Notes: generated by a model not told the origin, from the sequence alone. 64,000 nucleotides of DNA from Brevibacillus invocatus (GCF_003710915.1 NZ_RHHR01000029.1:98901-162900); one strand, 5' to 3'; positions 24,199 to 34,124 are shown, counted from the stretch's first letter. Translations and numbers: made by a program.

Positions 24199-25699
24199 CG
24201 CCCTTGCTTCCTTTCTCTTGTCCTTCAAGATAGCGCCGCAGCCGTTCTCTTACCCGCTCATCCATCCCGCCATGCTCCCGCTGGATGTCCTGCTCCAATG
24301 CCTGCCAGCCCTCGCGAAAAGATTTCTTGGGCAGCGGAGTTGTATGCCTGTAGCTGTTCCAGCCCTTGAGCGGCCCGATTCTCACTTTGATGACACCGTC
24401 TTGCAGCAGGAGCTTTTGCATGACTCGTGCCCAGCGCAGAGCCCTGCCGTACCGCTTGTGCGAGGACATGACGTAGCGAAATCCTTTCATGCCTGTGCTC
24501 TCTTCTCGCGACCTTTCGCCCTGTTCCACTTTGCGCTGGCGCAAATAGACCAACATGTCGTGCAACGGAATCTTGACCGGGCACGCTTCATAGCAGGCGC
24601 CGCACAGACTGGAGGCATTGGCGATGTCATCCCACTCCGCCACGTTTTTGTTCAGCGCCGGCTTCAGCACCGCGCCGATCGGTCCGCTGTAGGTGCTGCC
24701 GTACGCGTGTCCGCCGATGTGCCGATAGACCGGGCACGCATTGAGACAAGCGCCGCAGCGAATGCAGTTGAGCAGCTCCTGAAAATGCGGATCGCCCAAT
24801 TGCAGGGAGCGTCCGTTATCGACGATGATCAGGTGCATCTGCTCGGGACCGTCACGATCCTCTGCACGGCGTGGCCCGGAAATCCCCGACATGTAGACTG
24901 TCAGCTTTTGTCCCGTCGCAGACCGAGGTAAAAGTGTCGCCATCACCTCAAGATCAGCCCAGGTGGGAACGATCCTCTCCATGCCCATCAGCGTGATTTG
25001 AGTCTTTGGCACCGTCGTCACCATACGGGCGTTGCCTTCATTTTCAAACAGAACGATCGAGCCGCTCTCCGCGATCGCGAAGTTGCAGCCTGTCATCCCG
25101 ATATCAGCTTCGAGGAATTTCTCCCGCAGCTTTCTGCGCACAAAGCCTGCCAAAGCAGTCGTATCCGGTGGCAGCTCCTCTCCCGCTTCCTTGGATAACA
25201 GCTCGGCGATCTGGTAGCGGTTCTTGTGTATGGCCGGAATGATGATATGAGATGGAGGTTCTTTTGCCAGCTGGATGATGTACTCACCCAGATCCGTCTC
25301 CACCGCTTCCACGCCTGCCCCTTCCAGCGCCTGGTTGATGTGCAGCTCCTCCGAGACCATGGACTTCGATTTGACGACTGAACGTGCACCGCGCAGTCTC
25401 GCGATTTCAAGCGTCAGCGCAGCAGCTTCCTCCGCCGTGTCGGCAAAATGGACGTGAACCCCGTTGGCCCGCGCATTTTCAACGAATTCCTGCAGGTAGT
25501 AGTCCAGATGCGCGATGGTGTGCAGTCTGATCTGCCGCGCGCGCTCCCGCCACTCCTCCCAGTTGGGGTGCTCCTCTGAAGCTGCCTGCTTGCCGGCGCG
25601 AAGCCGTTCTGTCGTAAATTTGACGGCATTGCGCAGGAATTCGTCGGAAAGTGCGTGGCGTACCCGCTCCTGAACCGTGCTAGGATCGGCTGATCGCAT
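24191..25699 (-). CDS. lutB: L-lactate utilisation iron-sulfur protein LutB
   Basis: A 502-residue protein with an N-terminal LUD-like domain and a C-terminal two-cluster ferredoxin part: CIRCGACLNACPVYRHIGG and CGACYEACPVKIPLHDML. VKSKSMVSEELHINQALE and TGCNFAIAESGSIVLFENEG are family hallmarks. It passes electrons in the lactate-oxidising LutABC complex. Its start lies inside the end of lutA (20-base overlap), which indicates tight coupling. Confidence 0.95.
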   Translation of the reverse strand: MRSADPSTVQERVRHALSDEFLRNAVKFTTERLRAGKQAASEEHPNWEEWRERARQIRLHTIAHLDYYLQEFVENARANGVHVHFADTAEEAAALTLEIARLRGARSVVKSKSMVSEELHINQALEGAGVEAVETDLGEYIIQLAKEPPSHIIIPAIHKNRYQIAELLSKEAGEELPPDTTALAGFVRRKLREKFLEADIGMTGCNFAIAESGSIVLFENEGNARMVTTVPKTQITLMGMERIVPTWADLEVMATLLPRSATGQKLTVYMSGISGPRRAEDRDGPEQMHLIIVDNGRSLQLGDPHFQELLNCIRCGACLNACPVYRHIGGHAYGSTYSGPIGAVLKPALNKNVAEWDDIANASSLCGACYEACPVKIPLHDMLVYLRQRKVEQGERSREESTGMKGFRYVMSSHKRYGRALRWARVMQKLLLQDGVIKVRIGPLKGWNSYRHTTPLPKKSFREGWQALEQDIQREHGGMDERVRERLRRYLEGQEKGSKGDE

Positions 25700-26441
25700 G
25701 TCCGCTCACCCCCTCGTACAGCAATTCCGCCAGATGCATGACCCGGATCGGCTCCTTTCGAACATGCAGATGTCCCGCGATATTCATCAGACAGCCCATA
25801 TCCGTCCCAACCAGCACCTGTGCCTCGGTCTCCAGGATGTGGTCGACCTTCTCACTCACCATCGCACCGGAAATATCGCTCATCTTCACGGCAAACGTAC
25901 CGCCAAACCCGCAGCAGTCCTCGGCAAAAGGCAATGGAACAAGCTCCAGCCCCTTCACCTGCTCCAGTAACAGCAGCGGTTCTTCCTTGACCCCGAGCAG
26001 CCGAGACCCGTGACAGGAAGGATGGTAGGTGACTTTGTGGGGAAAGGTCGCCCCGATATCCTGTATGCCCAGCACGCGAATCATGAATTGGGAAAATTCA
26101 AACGTTTTCTTCTGCAAGCGGAACGCTTTTTCCAGCATGACCGGATCGTCAGCAAACAGCTCGGGATAGTAATGGTGAATCATGCCCGTACAGGAACCGG
26201 AGGGAGAGAGGACGTAATCGCTCTCTTCGAAGGCCTCCAGAATCGTGTGTGCTGACGCTTTGGCTTCCTGCCAGTAGCCACTGTTGAACGCCGGCTGCCC
26301 GCAGCAGGTCTGCACGTCAGGAAAGTGAAGCGCAATGCCGTATCGGGCCAGCAGGCGGACCATCGCCTCCGCAGCGCGCGGATACAGACTGTCGCACAGG
26401 CAGGTCACAAACAAGGAAATTTTCACCGTTTCCACCTTCAT
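25680..26441 (-). CDS. lutA: L-lactate utilisation protein LutA (CCG-domain)
   Basis: A 253-residue protein with two CCG cysteine-rich motifs, typical of heterodisulfide-reductase-like subunits: PDVQTCCGQPAFNSGYW, SGSCTGMIHHYYP, YHPSCHGSRLLG and AEDCCGFGGTFAVKM. It binds the Fe-S centre of the lactate-oxidising complex. It opens the lutABC block, 50 bases downstream of rhaEW, and has no separate promoter that I can see. Confidence 0.95.
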   Translation of the reverse strand: MKVETVKISLFVTCLCDSLYPRAAEAMVRLLARYGIALHFPDVQTCCGQPAFNSGYWQEAKASAHTILEAFEESDYVLSPSGSCTGMIHHYYPELFADDPVMLEKAFRLQKKTFEFSQFMIRVLGIQDIGATFPHKVTYHPSCHGSRLLGVKEEPLLLLEQVKGLELVPLPFAEDCCGFGGTFAVKMSDISGAMVSEKVDHILETEAQVLVGTDMGCLMNIAGHLHVRKEPIRVMHLAELLYEGVSGHAISRS

Positions 26442-26490
26442 TCTTCCGTCATCCCTTTTTCTTCGTGGATGCGGTCACAGATACCTGCCA

Positions 26491-28560
26491 CTATCGCGTG
26501 AATGCCGCCGGTACACCGCCGTCAATCGTCAGCATGCAGCCCGTCGTTTTTTCCGCTCGGGAAGAAGCAAAGAACAGGATGCCCTCCGCGATATCCTTCG
26601 GGTAGATATTGACCAAAAGAGTGGTTCGCTTGCGGTAGTACTCTTCCAGCTCATCCGGCTCGATCCCGTAAGCAGCGGCACGCTCATTGCGCCAATTGGA
26701 ATTCCAGATGGCCGAGCCCTGCAAAATCGCGTCTGGAAGAATCGAGTTGACACGAATCCCGTACTCGCCCCCCTCAGCAGCGATACAACGGGCCAAATGA
26801 ACCTCCAATGCCTTGACGGAGCTGTAGGCGGTCACATTTTTCCCTGCGTAGACAGAATTTTTCGAGCCGACGAATACCATGCTGCCCCCGATTCCCTGCT
26901 CCTTCATTTGCTTGAAAGCCTCGCGAGCCACGAGGAAGTAGCCTGTGCCAAGCACGGAAAGGTTGAGCTCCCACTCCTTGAGCGTCGTTTCATCAAAAGG
27001 GCTGGAGGTAGCCAGACCGGCATTGTTGACCAGCACATCGATTCCACCGTAGGCAAGCGCCGCTTCCTTCATCGCCGCCGCTACCTGATCTTCGCGCGTG
27101 ACGTCCATTTTGACCGCGATGGCCCTGCCCTCACCATAGCGCGCATTGATTTCGTCCGCCACCTGATTGGCACCCTCTATATTCAGATCAGCAACCACGA
27201 CATGAGCACCCTCAGCCACAAAGCTGCGGCAGGTTTCGCTTCCGATCCCACCTGCTCCTCCCGTCACGAGCACGACTTGACGGGAAAACTCTGCTTCGGG
27301 TGGTGCCAGCGTCAGCTTATACAGCTCCAGCGGCCAGTACTCCACCAGAAATGATTCGTGTTCATGCAGCGAGACGAAGGTACCGAGTGCCGTTGCTCCG
27401 CGCATCACCGCAATCGCCCGATGGTAGAGGGCGCCACTCACTTTGGAATTGGACCAGTTTTTTCCTGTGTTGATCATGCCGATTCCCGGTACTAGGATCA
27501 CGCGGGGTGCGGTTTCTGAGATTTGATCCCCTTCGCTGTGATGACGCTCAAAGTACGCCTGATACTCCACCTGAAAACGGGCAATGCCTTCGCGAATCTG
27601 CTCTTTGAGGACATCGACATCTCGTGTTGCCGGGTCCCAATCGACGATCAGCGGCACCATCTTGGTATGAACTAAATGATCCGGGCAAGCCGCTCCAATC
27701 TGGGAAAGGGTTCTGGCATCCCTGCTGTTGACGAATTGCAGGATATCCTCAGCGTCATCGTAGGTCAGGATCATTCGTTTCTGTCCGCTGACGGCACCGC
27801 GGATTAGCGGCATGATCTGAGCGAGGATGTCTTTTCGCTCCACTTCGGGAAGGCTTTCACAAACTGCCCCGCCAAATATCTGCTCTTCCTGAATCCTCGC
27901 CTCGATGTACGCTTCTGCTTCGGCAATGATGGCAATCGTCTTGGCGTAGCACGCTTCGGACGTTTCGCCCCAGGTGACCAGACCATGCTTCTCCATCAGA
28001 ACCAGCTCGGCATGCGGATTTCTCGCGACGCCCTCTGCAATCATTTTGGACAGGGTGAAGCCAGGCCGCACATACGGCACCCAAACAAAGCGGTCGCCAA
28101 ATATCTCGCGCGCTACCTCCTGACCGTTGTCGGCACAACAAATGCTGATGATCGCATCCGGATGCGTGTGATCCACATGCGCAAAAGGCAGAAATGCGTG
28201 CAGCAGCGTCTCGATGGAAGGACGCGGGTGTTTGCTGTCGATCATGCAGTGAGCGAGGTAGGCCACCATCTCTTCATCCGGCATTTCCTCTCGCTCCAGC
28301 AGCGGCATGACATCCTGCAGACGCAGTCCGGTAAACTGCTGAGCCTTCATCGTGGCGAGATCTGAACCGCTTCCCTTCACCCACATCACGTCGATCTGTC
28401 TGCCGCGAAAATCCGTCTCTTTTGTTTTCGTAGAGGTATTTCCCCCGCCCCAGTTGCAAACCCGACGATCTGCTCCGATCAGGTTCGATCGATAAACCAG
28501 CTCTTCCAATCCGCTTTGCAGGTGATCTGCTTGGTCACGATCCCATAAGCTTCGTATCAT
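26491..28560 (-). CDS. rhaEW: Bifunctional rhamnulose-1-phosphate aldolase / L-lactaldehyde dehydrogenase
   Basis: A 689-residue fusion. Residues 1-~390 are a class II (zinc) aldolase: CNWGGGNTSTK, HVDHTHPDAIISICC (zinc His) and LVLMEKHGLVTWG. Residues ~415-689 are an SDR: VVLVTGGAGGIGSETCRS, LVNNAGLATSSPFD and catalytic AYSSVKALEVHLA. The aldolase splits rhamnulose-1-P into dihydroxyacetone phosphate and L-lactaldehyde. The SDR domain then oxidises (or reduces) lactaldehyde. B. subtilis has the same fusion (YuxG). LutABC just downstream fits oxidation to L-lactate. Confidence 0.96.
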   Translation of the reverse strand: MIRSLWDRDQADHLQSGLEELVYRSNLIGADRRVCNWGGGNTSTKTKETDFRGRQIDVMWVKGSGSDLATMKAQQFTGLRLQDVMPLLEREEMPDEEMVAYLAHCMIDSKHPRPSIETLLHAFLPFAHVDHTHPDAIISICCADNGQEVAREIFGDRFVWVPYVRPGFTLSKMIAEGVARNPHAELVLMEKHGLVTWGETSEACYAKTIAIIAEAEAYIEARIQEEQIFGGAVCESLPEVERKDILAQIMPLIRGAVSGQKRMILTYDDAEDILQFVNSRDARTLSQIGAACPDHLVHTKMVPLIVDWDPATRDVDVLKEQIREGIARFQVEYQAYFERHHSEGDQISETAPRVILVPGIGMINTGKNWSNSKVSGALYHRAIAVMRGATALGTFVSLHEHESFLVEYWPLELYKLTLAPPEAEFSRQVVLVTGGAGGIGSETCRSFVAEGAHVVVADLNIEGANQVADEINARYGEGRAIAVKMDVTREDQVAAAMKEAALAYGGIDVLVNNAGLATSSPFDETTLKEWELNLSVLGTGYFLVAREAFKQMKEQGIGGSMVFVGSKNSVYAGKNVTAYSSVKALEVHLARCIAAEGGEYGIRVNSILPDAILQGSAIWNSNWRNERAAAYGIEPDELEEYYRKRTTLLVNIYPKDIAEGILFFASSRAEKTTGCMLTIDGGVPAAFTR

Positions 28561-28593
28561 TTCGTACCTCCAACGAATGTAAGGATTTTAAGT

Positions 28594-28626
28594 GGTGCCC
28601 CCAGCAATCAGGCTGCTGGGGGCACC
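28594..28626 (-). other. Strong intercistronic stem-loop after rhaS
   Basis: GGTGCCCCCAGC (28594-28605) pairs perfectly with 28615-28626. There is no T-tract, so it is more likely an mRNA-stabilising or attenuating hairpin that lets the binding-protein message accumulate than a full terminator. Confidence 0.75.
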
Positions 28627-28643
28627 GATACGTACCGGGAAGA

Positions 28644-29684
28644 CTAGTAGACCTGTTTCCACTCTCCGATGTTCGCAGGATCGAATTTGAACGGATCACC
28701 CAGCATGATCTGCGTACCATCCCCATCCGCGATGATTTCCTTCTCACCCAGCTTGCCTGCGGTGAACTTCTCGCCAACCTTGCCCGTGATCGTTCCCTTG
28801 ACCAGCGCATCCGCGGCATAGCCCGACAGGTAGCCTACATCGACCGGGTTCCACAGGTACATCCACGGGCTGACTCCGCTTTCGATGTACTCGGCCATTT
28901 CACTCGGTAGTCCCAGTCCAGTCAGCTTCACTTTGTCCTTCAAGCCTTTGTCCGTCAGCACTTTCCCAGCCGCCGCAATCCCGACAGTCGTCGGTGCAAT
29001 GATCGCTTTCAAATCAGGATAGGATTTGAGCAGGGCTTCGGTCTCGGACACGCTCTTGTCGCGCAGGTCGTCTCCATAAGCTACCTTGACCAGCTTCATA
29101 TCCTTGTATTTGGGATCTTCCAGCTCTTTTTTCATCCATTCGATCCACAGGTTCTGGTTCGTCGCCTGCGAAGTGGCGCTCAGTACCGCGATCTCCCCTT
29201 TGCTGCCAATCATTTCAGCTGCAGCCTGGACCTGGACACGGCCAATCCGCTCGGGGTCTGCCTGGTTGATATGGACCAAGCGGCTCTGTGTGTTGACTGC
29301 GGAATCCAGCGAGAGTACCTTGATGCCGGCATCCATCGCTTTTTTCAGAGCTGGCTGCAATGCGTCCGGGTCGTTGGCGACGACGGCAATCGCATCTACC
29401 TTTTGTGAAATCAACTCTTCGATCATTTGAATCTGCGCCTCTGCTGTAGGCTGATCCGGCGCTTTCAGAATCGCTTCTCCGCCTGTCTCTTCAATGGCGA
29501 TCTTAAAGCCTTCCATCTGTTTTTCGCCGTATGGATTGCCTGTGTTCTTAAAGATGATTGCGAATCGTTTCTTCCCGCCTGCGTCACCACCGGAGCTGCC
29601 CGGCTGACTCGCCGTTTGGCTACACGCAGCCAGCATGGATGCCGCTAGCAGAACGGTTAAGAATGATGTCAAAACCTTTTTCAT
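28644..29684 (-). CDS. rhaS: Rhamnose ABC transporter substrate-binding lipoprotein
   Basis: A 346-residue periplasmic-binding-protein-like lipoprotein (type I, ribose-binding family). The signal peptide ends in the lipobox LAACS, followed by a Ser/Gly linker. The ligand domain has FAIIFKNTGNPYGEKQMEGF, EELISQKVDAIAVVANDPDA and IIAPTTVGIAAAGKVL. ASTPQ/STPQ-type rhamnose binders look like this, and the position between rhaQ and rhaEW fixes the ligand as rhamnose with good confidence. The ATG at 29684 has GGGGGGAATTGGC before it. Confidence 0.93.
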   Translation of the reverse strand: MKKVLTSFLTVLLAASMLAACSQTASQPGSSGGDAGGKKRFAIIFKNTGNPYGEKQMEGFKIAIEETGGEAILKAPDQPTAEAQIQMIEELISQKVDAIAVVANDPDALQPALKKAMDAGIKVLSLDSAVNTQSRLVHINQADPERIGRVQVQAAAEMIGSKGEIAVLSATSQATNQNLWIEWMKKELEDPKYKDMKLVKVAYGDDLRDKSVSETEALLKSYPDLKAIIAPTTVGIAAAGKVLTDKGLKDKVKLTGLGLPSEMAEYIESGVSPWMYLWNPVDVGYLSGYAADALVKGTITGKVGEKFTAGKLGEKEIIADGDGTQIMLGDPFKFDPANIGEWKQVY

Positions 29685-29746
29685 GCCAATTCCCCCCATT
29701 TTCAATTCCTATACACAACAGGTTTCATCCTGTGATGTATCCCGCA

Positions 29747-30739
29747 TCAACCACTTTTTTTGCCCTTGTATGGCCGCCCCTTGAGATTGGGAATCATGAC
29801 TGCGGCGATCAGGAGCAGACCGATGATGATCAGAAGCATTTGGGCAGGCACATTGACAAGACCCAACCCATAACGCAGGTAGCCGATCAGAAATACAGCC
29901 AAAATCGCCCCGATCATGCGTCCCTTGCCTCCTGACGTGCTGATCCCGCCAAGCACCACCATCGCAATTACGTCCAGCTCATAGCCTGTCGCGATGTTAG
30001 GTCTGGTGCTGCCCATTCGCGAGGTCAGAAAGAGCGCCGTTACCGCTGCCATCAAACCAGCCAACGTAAAGACGATGATCTTGATTCGATCCACCTTGAT
30101 CCCGGAAAATTGGCTGGCAGTCGCATTGCTGCCCATCGCGTAGACACGCCTGCCAAAGGTCGTCTTGTGCAGCAAGAGAATGAACAGAATGGCGAAAAGC
30201 ACAAAGACGAGAAAGATAAACGGCACTGGCCCCACATATCCCCAGCCCAGGTAGCTGAACCACTCGGGAAATTTACCGGCAGCCTGATCTTCCAGGATAA
30301 TGTAGGCGATTCCCCGATAGATAATCATCGTCGCCAGCGTCACGATGACCGCAGAAAGCTCTTTGAATTTCGTGATCAAAAGGCCGTTTATGTAGCCGCA
30401 GAGCGTTCCCACCGCCAGGCAGATGAAAATCGCCAGCTCCATCGGTACACCTCGCGTATACAAGTCCGCCATCACGACAGAAGACAAGGCGACGATAGAA
30501 GCAACCGATATATCGATATCTCCGAGAATGATGATTAGCACCATCGGCAGCACGATGAACGCCTTGTCCAGAAAGGTCATCGTCGCGTCTCGCAGGCTGT
30601 CGCCATTCAGATAGTAGGGGGAGAGATACGTATTGATAACGTTTACAAGAATAAAAATCAGGACGAGCATCCATTCCCATTGCAGAAAAAACGATTTCCA
30701 CGAAAAATCACGACGGCCGAGCAAGACTCGCTTTTCCAT
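29747..30739 (-). CDS. rhaQ: Rhamnose ABC transporter permease
   Basis: A 330-residue integral membrane permease of the ribose/xylose BPD_transp_2 type with about ten helices. The EAA-like region is recognisable as VLGGISTSGGKGRMIGA. The first visible landmark is LPMVLIIILGDIDISVASIV, the conserved GxxDxS helix of this family. It starts 2 bases after the rhaP stop and probably forms a heterodimer with it. RhaP/RhaQ naming follows gene order. Confidence 0.92.
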   Translation of the reverse strand: MEKRVLLGRRDFSWKSFFLQWEWMLVLIFILVNVINTYLSPYYLNGDSLRDATMTFLDKAFIVLPMVLIIILGDIDISVASIVALSSVVMADLYTRGVPMELAIFICLAVGTLCGYINGLLITKFKELSAVIVTLATMIIYRGIAYIILEDQAAGKFPEWFSYLGWGYVGPVPFIFLVFVLFAILFILLLHKTTFGRRVYAMGSNATASQFSGIKVDRIKIIVFTLAGLMAAVTALFLTSRMGSTRPNIATGYELDVIAMVVLGGISTSGGKGRMIGAILAVFLIGYLRYGLGLVNVPAQMLLIIIGLLLIAAVMIPNLKGRPYKGKKSG

Positions 30740-30741
30740 GC

Positions 30742-31761
30742 CTAGATCCTCCTCCTCATCAAGTTGTTGCGATCCACGCCCCGCTTCACCAGTGCATTGA
30801 TCACGACGGCAATGAGGATGATCAAACCCTGGATTCCCATTTGCCAGAACGGGGAAACATTGATCAGCGGCAGCGCATTATTCAGCATGCCGAGCAGGAT
30901 CGAGCCCAGAATAATCCCGGAGATCTTGCCGGAGCCCCCCGCGATGCTGACACCACCCAGGACACATGCGGCGATGACGCTCAGCTCGTAGCCGACTGCC
31001 GTATCTCCCTGTGCAGAAGCGAACTTCGCAACCCATAGCACACCGGCCAGACCGGACAAGCCGCCCATGATCGTGTAAACCAGCCAGAGGATCTTGTCGT
31101 TGTTGATCCCGCTGATCCGAGCCGAGTCAGGATTGCTGCCGACGGCGTAGATTTGCCTGCCGGTACGCGTGTACGTAATGAAATAATAGAAGAGGGCATA
31201 AATGATGATGGCGATAAAAATGAGCGTGTTGATTCCCAGAATGGAGCCTGTGGCGATCGCCTTGAACGACGCCGGCATCTGATGGGCACTCACCCATTTT
31301 CCGCCGCTGACCATAAAAGTAGCGCCGCGAAATACGTTCATCATCCCCAGCGTCGCAATAATCGGAAGAATGCCCGACTTGGAGACGAGGAGGCCGATGA
31401 TTGACCCGCATAGGAGACCGACCAGCGTCCCCAGAAGAATCGCCCACAGCGGATGAACATCGGGGTACGCACTCACGGTCAATGCCGCGATCATTCCTGA
31501 CAAGGCCAGGGTGGCTCCGATGGACAGATCGATACCGCGTGTAACGATGACCAGCATCATTCCTACAGCCAGGATGCTTAATATCGCGGTATTGGTGACC
31601 ATGTCATTGATATTTTCCAGAGTCAAAAAGCTCGGATTGCGAAGCTGTACCCCGATGGAGAGCAAGAGGATAAAGAGCAGCAAGCCCAGCTCACGAAAGC
31701 GGGCAAATCTCGCCCCGAGCGAGGTCTTCTCCAGTGTATTGCCTGTCAACTCAACCACCAC
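30742..31761 (-). CDS. rhaP: Rhamnose ABC transporter permease
   Basis: A 339-residue permease of the same family. Landmarks: VGMMLVIVTRGIDLSIGATL, YAVGSNPDSARISGINNDK and VIAACVLGGVSIAGGSGKIS (coupling region). It follows rhaT by about 30 bases that hold a CTGCCAG/CTGGCAG inverted repeat. A GTG start at 31761 or 31758 is used with AGAAGGTG close by, so the exact first codon is uncertain. Confidence 0.92.
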   Translation of the reverse strand: MVVELTGNTLEKTSLGARFARFRELGLLLFILLLSIGVQLRNPSFLTLENINDMVTNTAILSILAVGMMLVIVTRGIDLSIGATLALSGMIAALTVSAYPDVHPLWAILLGTLVGLLCGSIIGLLVSKSGILPIIATLGMMNVFRGATFMVSGGKWVSAHQMPASFKAIATGSILGINTLIFIAIIIYALFYYFITYTRTGRQIYAVGSNPDSARISGINNDKILWLVYTIMGGLSGLAGVLWVAKFASAQGDTAVGYELSVIAACVLGGVSIAGGSGKISGIILGSILLGMLNNALPLINVSPFWQMGIQGLIILIAVVINALVKRGVDRNNLMRRRI

Positions 31762-31792
31762 CTTCTACTGCCAGCATGCCTCTGGCAGGTGT

Positions 31793-33295
31793 CTAGGAAA
31801 TTGTCTGACTTACCATCGCAGCCTCCAGGATCGCCTCCTGGGTTACAGTCGCGGCATCGAGTGCAGCGGTCACTCTCCCCTCGCGCATGACGATGACCCG
31901 GTCACTCATCCCGATCACTTCCGGCATTTCGGAGGAAACCATGATGATGCCGTACCCTTGTGCTGCCAGCTCGCTGATCATTTCGTAAATCGCTGATTTG
32001 GCTCCCACGTCAACACCTTTGGTCGGCTCATCCAGAATGATGACGTCCAGCTGTGCCGTCAAAAGTTTGGCCACGACCACTTTTTGCTGATTGCCTCCGG
32101 AAAGAGAGCTGGCCAGATCAAAAATGCTCTGTGCCTTGACCTGCACCTTTTCCGCCAGAGACTTCGCCAGCTCCGCCTCTTTCTGTTCATCCACCCAACC
32201 GCGACTGGACAGCTGGTCCAACGCAGATAGCGTGATGTTGCGCCCGATGCCCCAATCCAGCACCAAGCCCTGCTTTTGCCGATCCTCTGGCAAATAGCCA
32301 ATCCCCGACTCCATCGCCTGCCAGGGATGCTTGATGTGAATTTCCTCTCCACGCAGAAATATTCGCCCTTTATCGTAATCCGTAATGCCAAAGATAGCCT
32401 GACACACCTCTGTCCTGCCTGCCCCGACCAACCCTGTCAGACCGAGAATCTCTCCGCGCTTCAGGGAAAATGAAATGTCCGCAAAATACCCGGTCTTGCC
32501 CAGTCCCTCGACCCGCAGCAGTTCTTCTCCCGGCTCTCCTTGCCGCTTGGGAAAAAGCTGAGTGATTTCCCGTCCCACCATGGCGACGATCAAGTCCTCG
32601 TTGGCGATGTCGTTCACACCCCAGGTCCCGATGTAGCGGGAATCGCGAAACACCGTCACTTTGCTCGCCAGACGGTACATATCCTCGAAGCGATGGGAGA
32701 TGAAGATAATGGCCGCCCCTTGATCCCGCAGCTTCTCCGTAATTTTGTACAGCTCCTCGCTCTCACGCGTAGTCAAGGCGGCCGTCGGCTCATCCATAAT
32801 AATGATGCGAGCCTGCATGGACAAAGCTTTGGCAATTTCGACGATCTGCTGCTGGGCTACGCTGAGAGCGCCCATTTTCGTTCTCGGGTCCAGATTGCTG
32901 CCCAGCTCCTGCAACAGGCGCTTGGCTTCCGCATGCATGTCATTCCAGAGAATCCGCTTTGCTCGTCTGCTGATTTTCTCATGCCCCATAAAAATGTTCT
33001 CGGTCACGCTGAGGTCAGGAAAACAGGTCACATGCTGGTAAATGGCGGCGATCCCCAGCTTCTGCGCGTCTTTGGGACTTTTGATTTCTGTCCGTTCCCC
33101 ATTGAGGTAGAGCTCACCCTCATCGGGCAGGTGAACGCCTGTAATGATTTTGATAAACGTGGATTTACCCGCGCCATTCTCCCCCATCAATGCGTGAATT
33201 TCGCCTTTTTTGAGCTGAAATTGGACCTGATCCAATGCCCGCACGCCTGGAAACGCTTTCGTAATTCCTTTCAGCTCCAGAACATATTCCGACAT
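31793..33295 (-). CDS. rhaT: Rhamnose ABC transporter ATP-binding protein
   Basis: A 500-residue double ATPase of the monosaccharide importer type. N-domain: Walker [14 protein letters not shown], signature [14 protein letters not shown], Walker [15 protein letters not shown]-domain: degenerate Walker [11 protein letters not shown], signature [13 protein letters not shown] and Walker [17 protein letters not shown]. It is the first gene of the rhamnose operon. The name follows the Rhizobium rhaSTPQ system, not the E. coli rhamnose-proton symporter of the same name. Confidence 0.93.
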   Translation of the reverse strand: MSEYVLELKGITKAFPGVRALDQVQFQLKKGEIHALMGENGAGKSTFIKIITGVHLPDEGELYLNGERTEIKSPKDAQKLGIAAIYQHVTCFPDLSVTENIFMGHEKISRRAKRILWNDMHAEAKRLLQELGSNLDPRTKMGALSVAQQQIVEIAKALSMQARIIIMDEPTAALTTRESEELYKITEKLRDQGAAIIFISHRFEDMYRLASKVTVFRDSRYIGTWGVNDIANEDLIVAMVGREITQLFPKRQGEPGEELLRVEGLGKTGYFADISFSLKRGEILGLTGLVGAGRTEVCQAIFGITDYDKGRIFLRGEEIHIKHPWQAMESGIGYLPEDRQKQGLVLDWGIGRNITLSALDQLSSRGWVDEQKEAELAKSLAEKVQVKAQSIFDLASSLSGGNQQKVVVAKLLTAQLDVIILDEPTKGVDVGAKSAIYEMISELAAQGYGIIMVSSEMPEVIGMSDRVIVMREGRVTAALDAATVTQEAILEAAMVSQTIS

Positions 33296-33471
33296 AAATC
33301 TCCTCTTTTCTGCCCGAATATATGTTTCTACGTTTGATTAACGGCTTTATTTTATTTGTTTTCGTCTGTTTTTCTTTATATCGCTGATTATATATGTTTT
33401 GTTTTTGTTTGTATATGTAATTTTTCTATTTTTCTTTGTTTTCTAAAAAATACTTCACATTCCGAGAGTAC
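33296..33471 (-). promoter_or_regulatory. A-rich leader and promoter region of the rhamnose operon
   Basis: The 175 bases before rhaT are very A-rich on the minus strand, with several ACAAA/ACAAAA blocks (33389-33418) and a TATAAT-like element (around 33390-33395). Repeated short A-rich blocks are a usual look for DeoR-type (RhaR) operators, but I cannot define one. No regulator gene lies in the window, so control is from elsewhere. The exact -35 is unclear. Confidence 0.4.
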
Positions 33472-33510
33472 AAAAAAGCTGTCCAAGAGTCGCGGGACTC
33501 TTAGGACAGT
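33472..33510 (-). terminator. Terminator of tag
   Basis: CTGTCCAAGAGTC and GACTCTTAGGACAG form a long stem directly after the tag stop, followed by T6 on the minus strand. Confidence 0.85.
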
Positions 33511-33514
33511 TTCT

Positions 33515-34084
33515 TTATACTTGATGGGCGTGTTTTGGATAGCAATCACACGTCGTGATGTGGTCATTCACCATGCCCACGGCTTGCATATAGGCGTAGC
33601 AGATCGTCGATCCAACAAACTTGAAACCACGCTTCTTCAAATCCTTGCTCATCCGGTCGCTGATTTCCGTCGAAGCCGGCACTTCACTCAGCTGCTGAAA
33701 ATGGTTTTGGATCGCCTTGCCCCCTACGAAGGACCAGATGTATTCGTGAAAGCTGCCGAATTCCTCTACTACCTTAAAGTAAGCATGGGCATTATTGATG
33801 ACGGCGCGGATCTTCAGTTTATTGCGTACAATGCCTTCGTCCTGAAGCAGCTCCTCGATCTTTTTCTCGTCGTATTGGACGATTTTCGCCGGGTCAAACT
33901 GGTGAAAGGCCTTTCGATACCCTTCCCTTTTCTTCAAAATCGTGTACCAGCTCAACCCTGCCTGCGCCCCTTCGAGATTGAGAAATTCAAACAACAGTCG
34001 ATCATCGTATACCGGGACACCCCATTCATGATCGTGATATGCTTCATACAAAGGATCTTGTGTCACCCAGCCACAACGGTTCAT
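33515..34084 (-). CDS. tag: DNA-3-methyladenine glycosylase I
   Basis: A 189-residue base-excision repair enzyme that removes 3-methyladenine. Hallmarks: NRCGWVTQDPLYEAYHDHEW (zinc Cys and His), EGAQAGLSWYTILKKREGYR, VGSTICYAYMQAVGMVNDH and the closing Cys/His in TCDCYPKH. Full length for the family. AAGGGGTGCAGGTAGG precedes the ATG. A single gene, not linked to the rhamnose operon. Confidence 0.96.
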   Translation of the reverse strand: MNRCGWVTQDPLYEAYHDHEWGVPVYDDRLLFEFLNLEGAQAGLSWYTILKKREGYRKAFHQFDPAKIVQYDEKKIEELLQDEGIVRNKLKIRAVINNAHAYFKVVEEFGSFHEYIWSFVGGKAIQNHFQQLSEVPASTEISDRMSKDLKKRGFKFVGSTICYAYMQAVGMVNDHITTCDCYPKHAHQV

Positions 34085-34124
34085 CCTACCTGCACCCCTT
34101 TAATAGCGAACGTATATTCTTATT

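Noticed and set aside
33296..33471. CcpA (cre) site upstream of rhaT
   Set aside because: The best match (AGACGAAAACAAAT) lacks the TG at the required position, so it is too weak to call.
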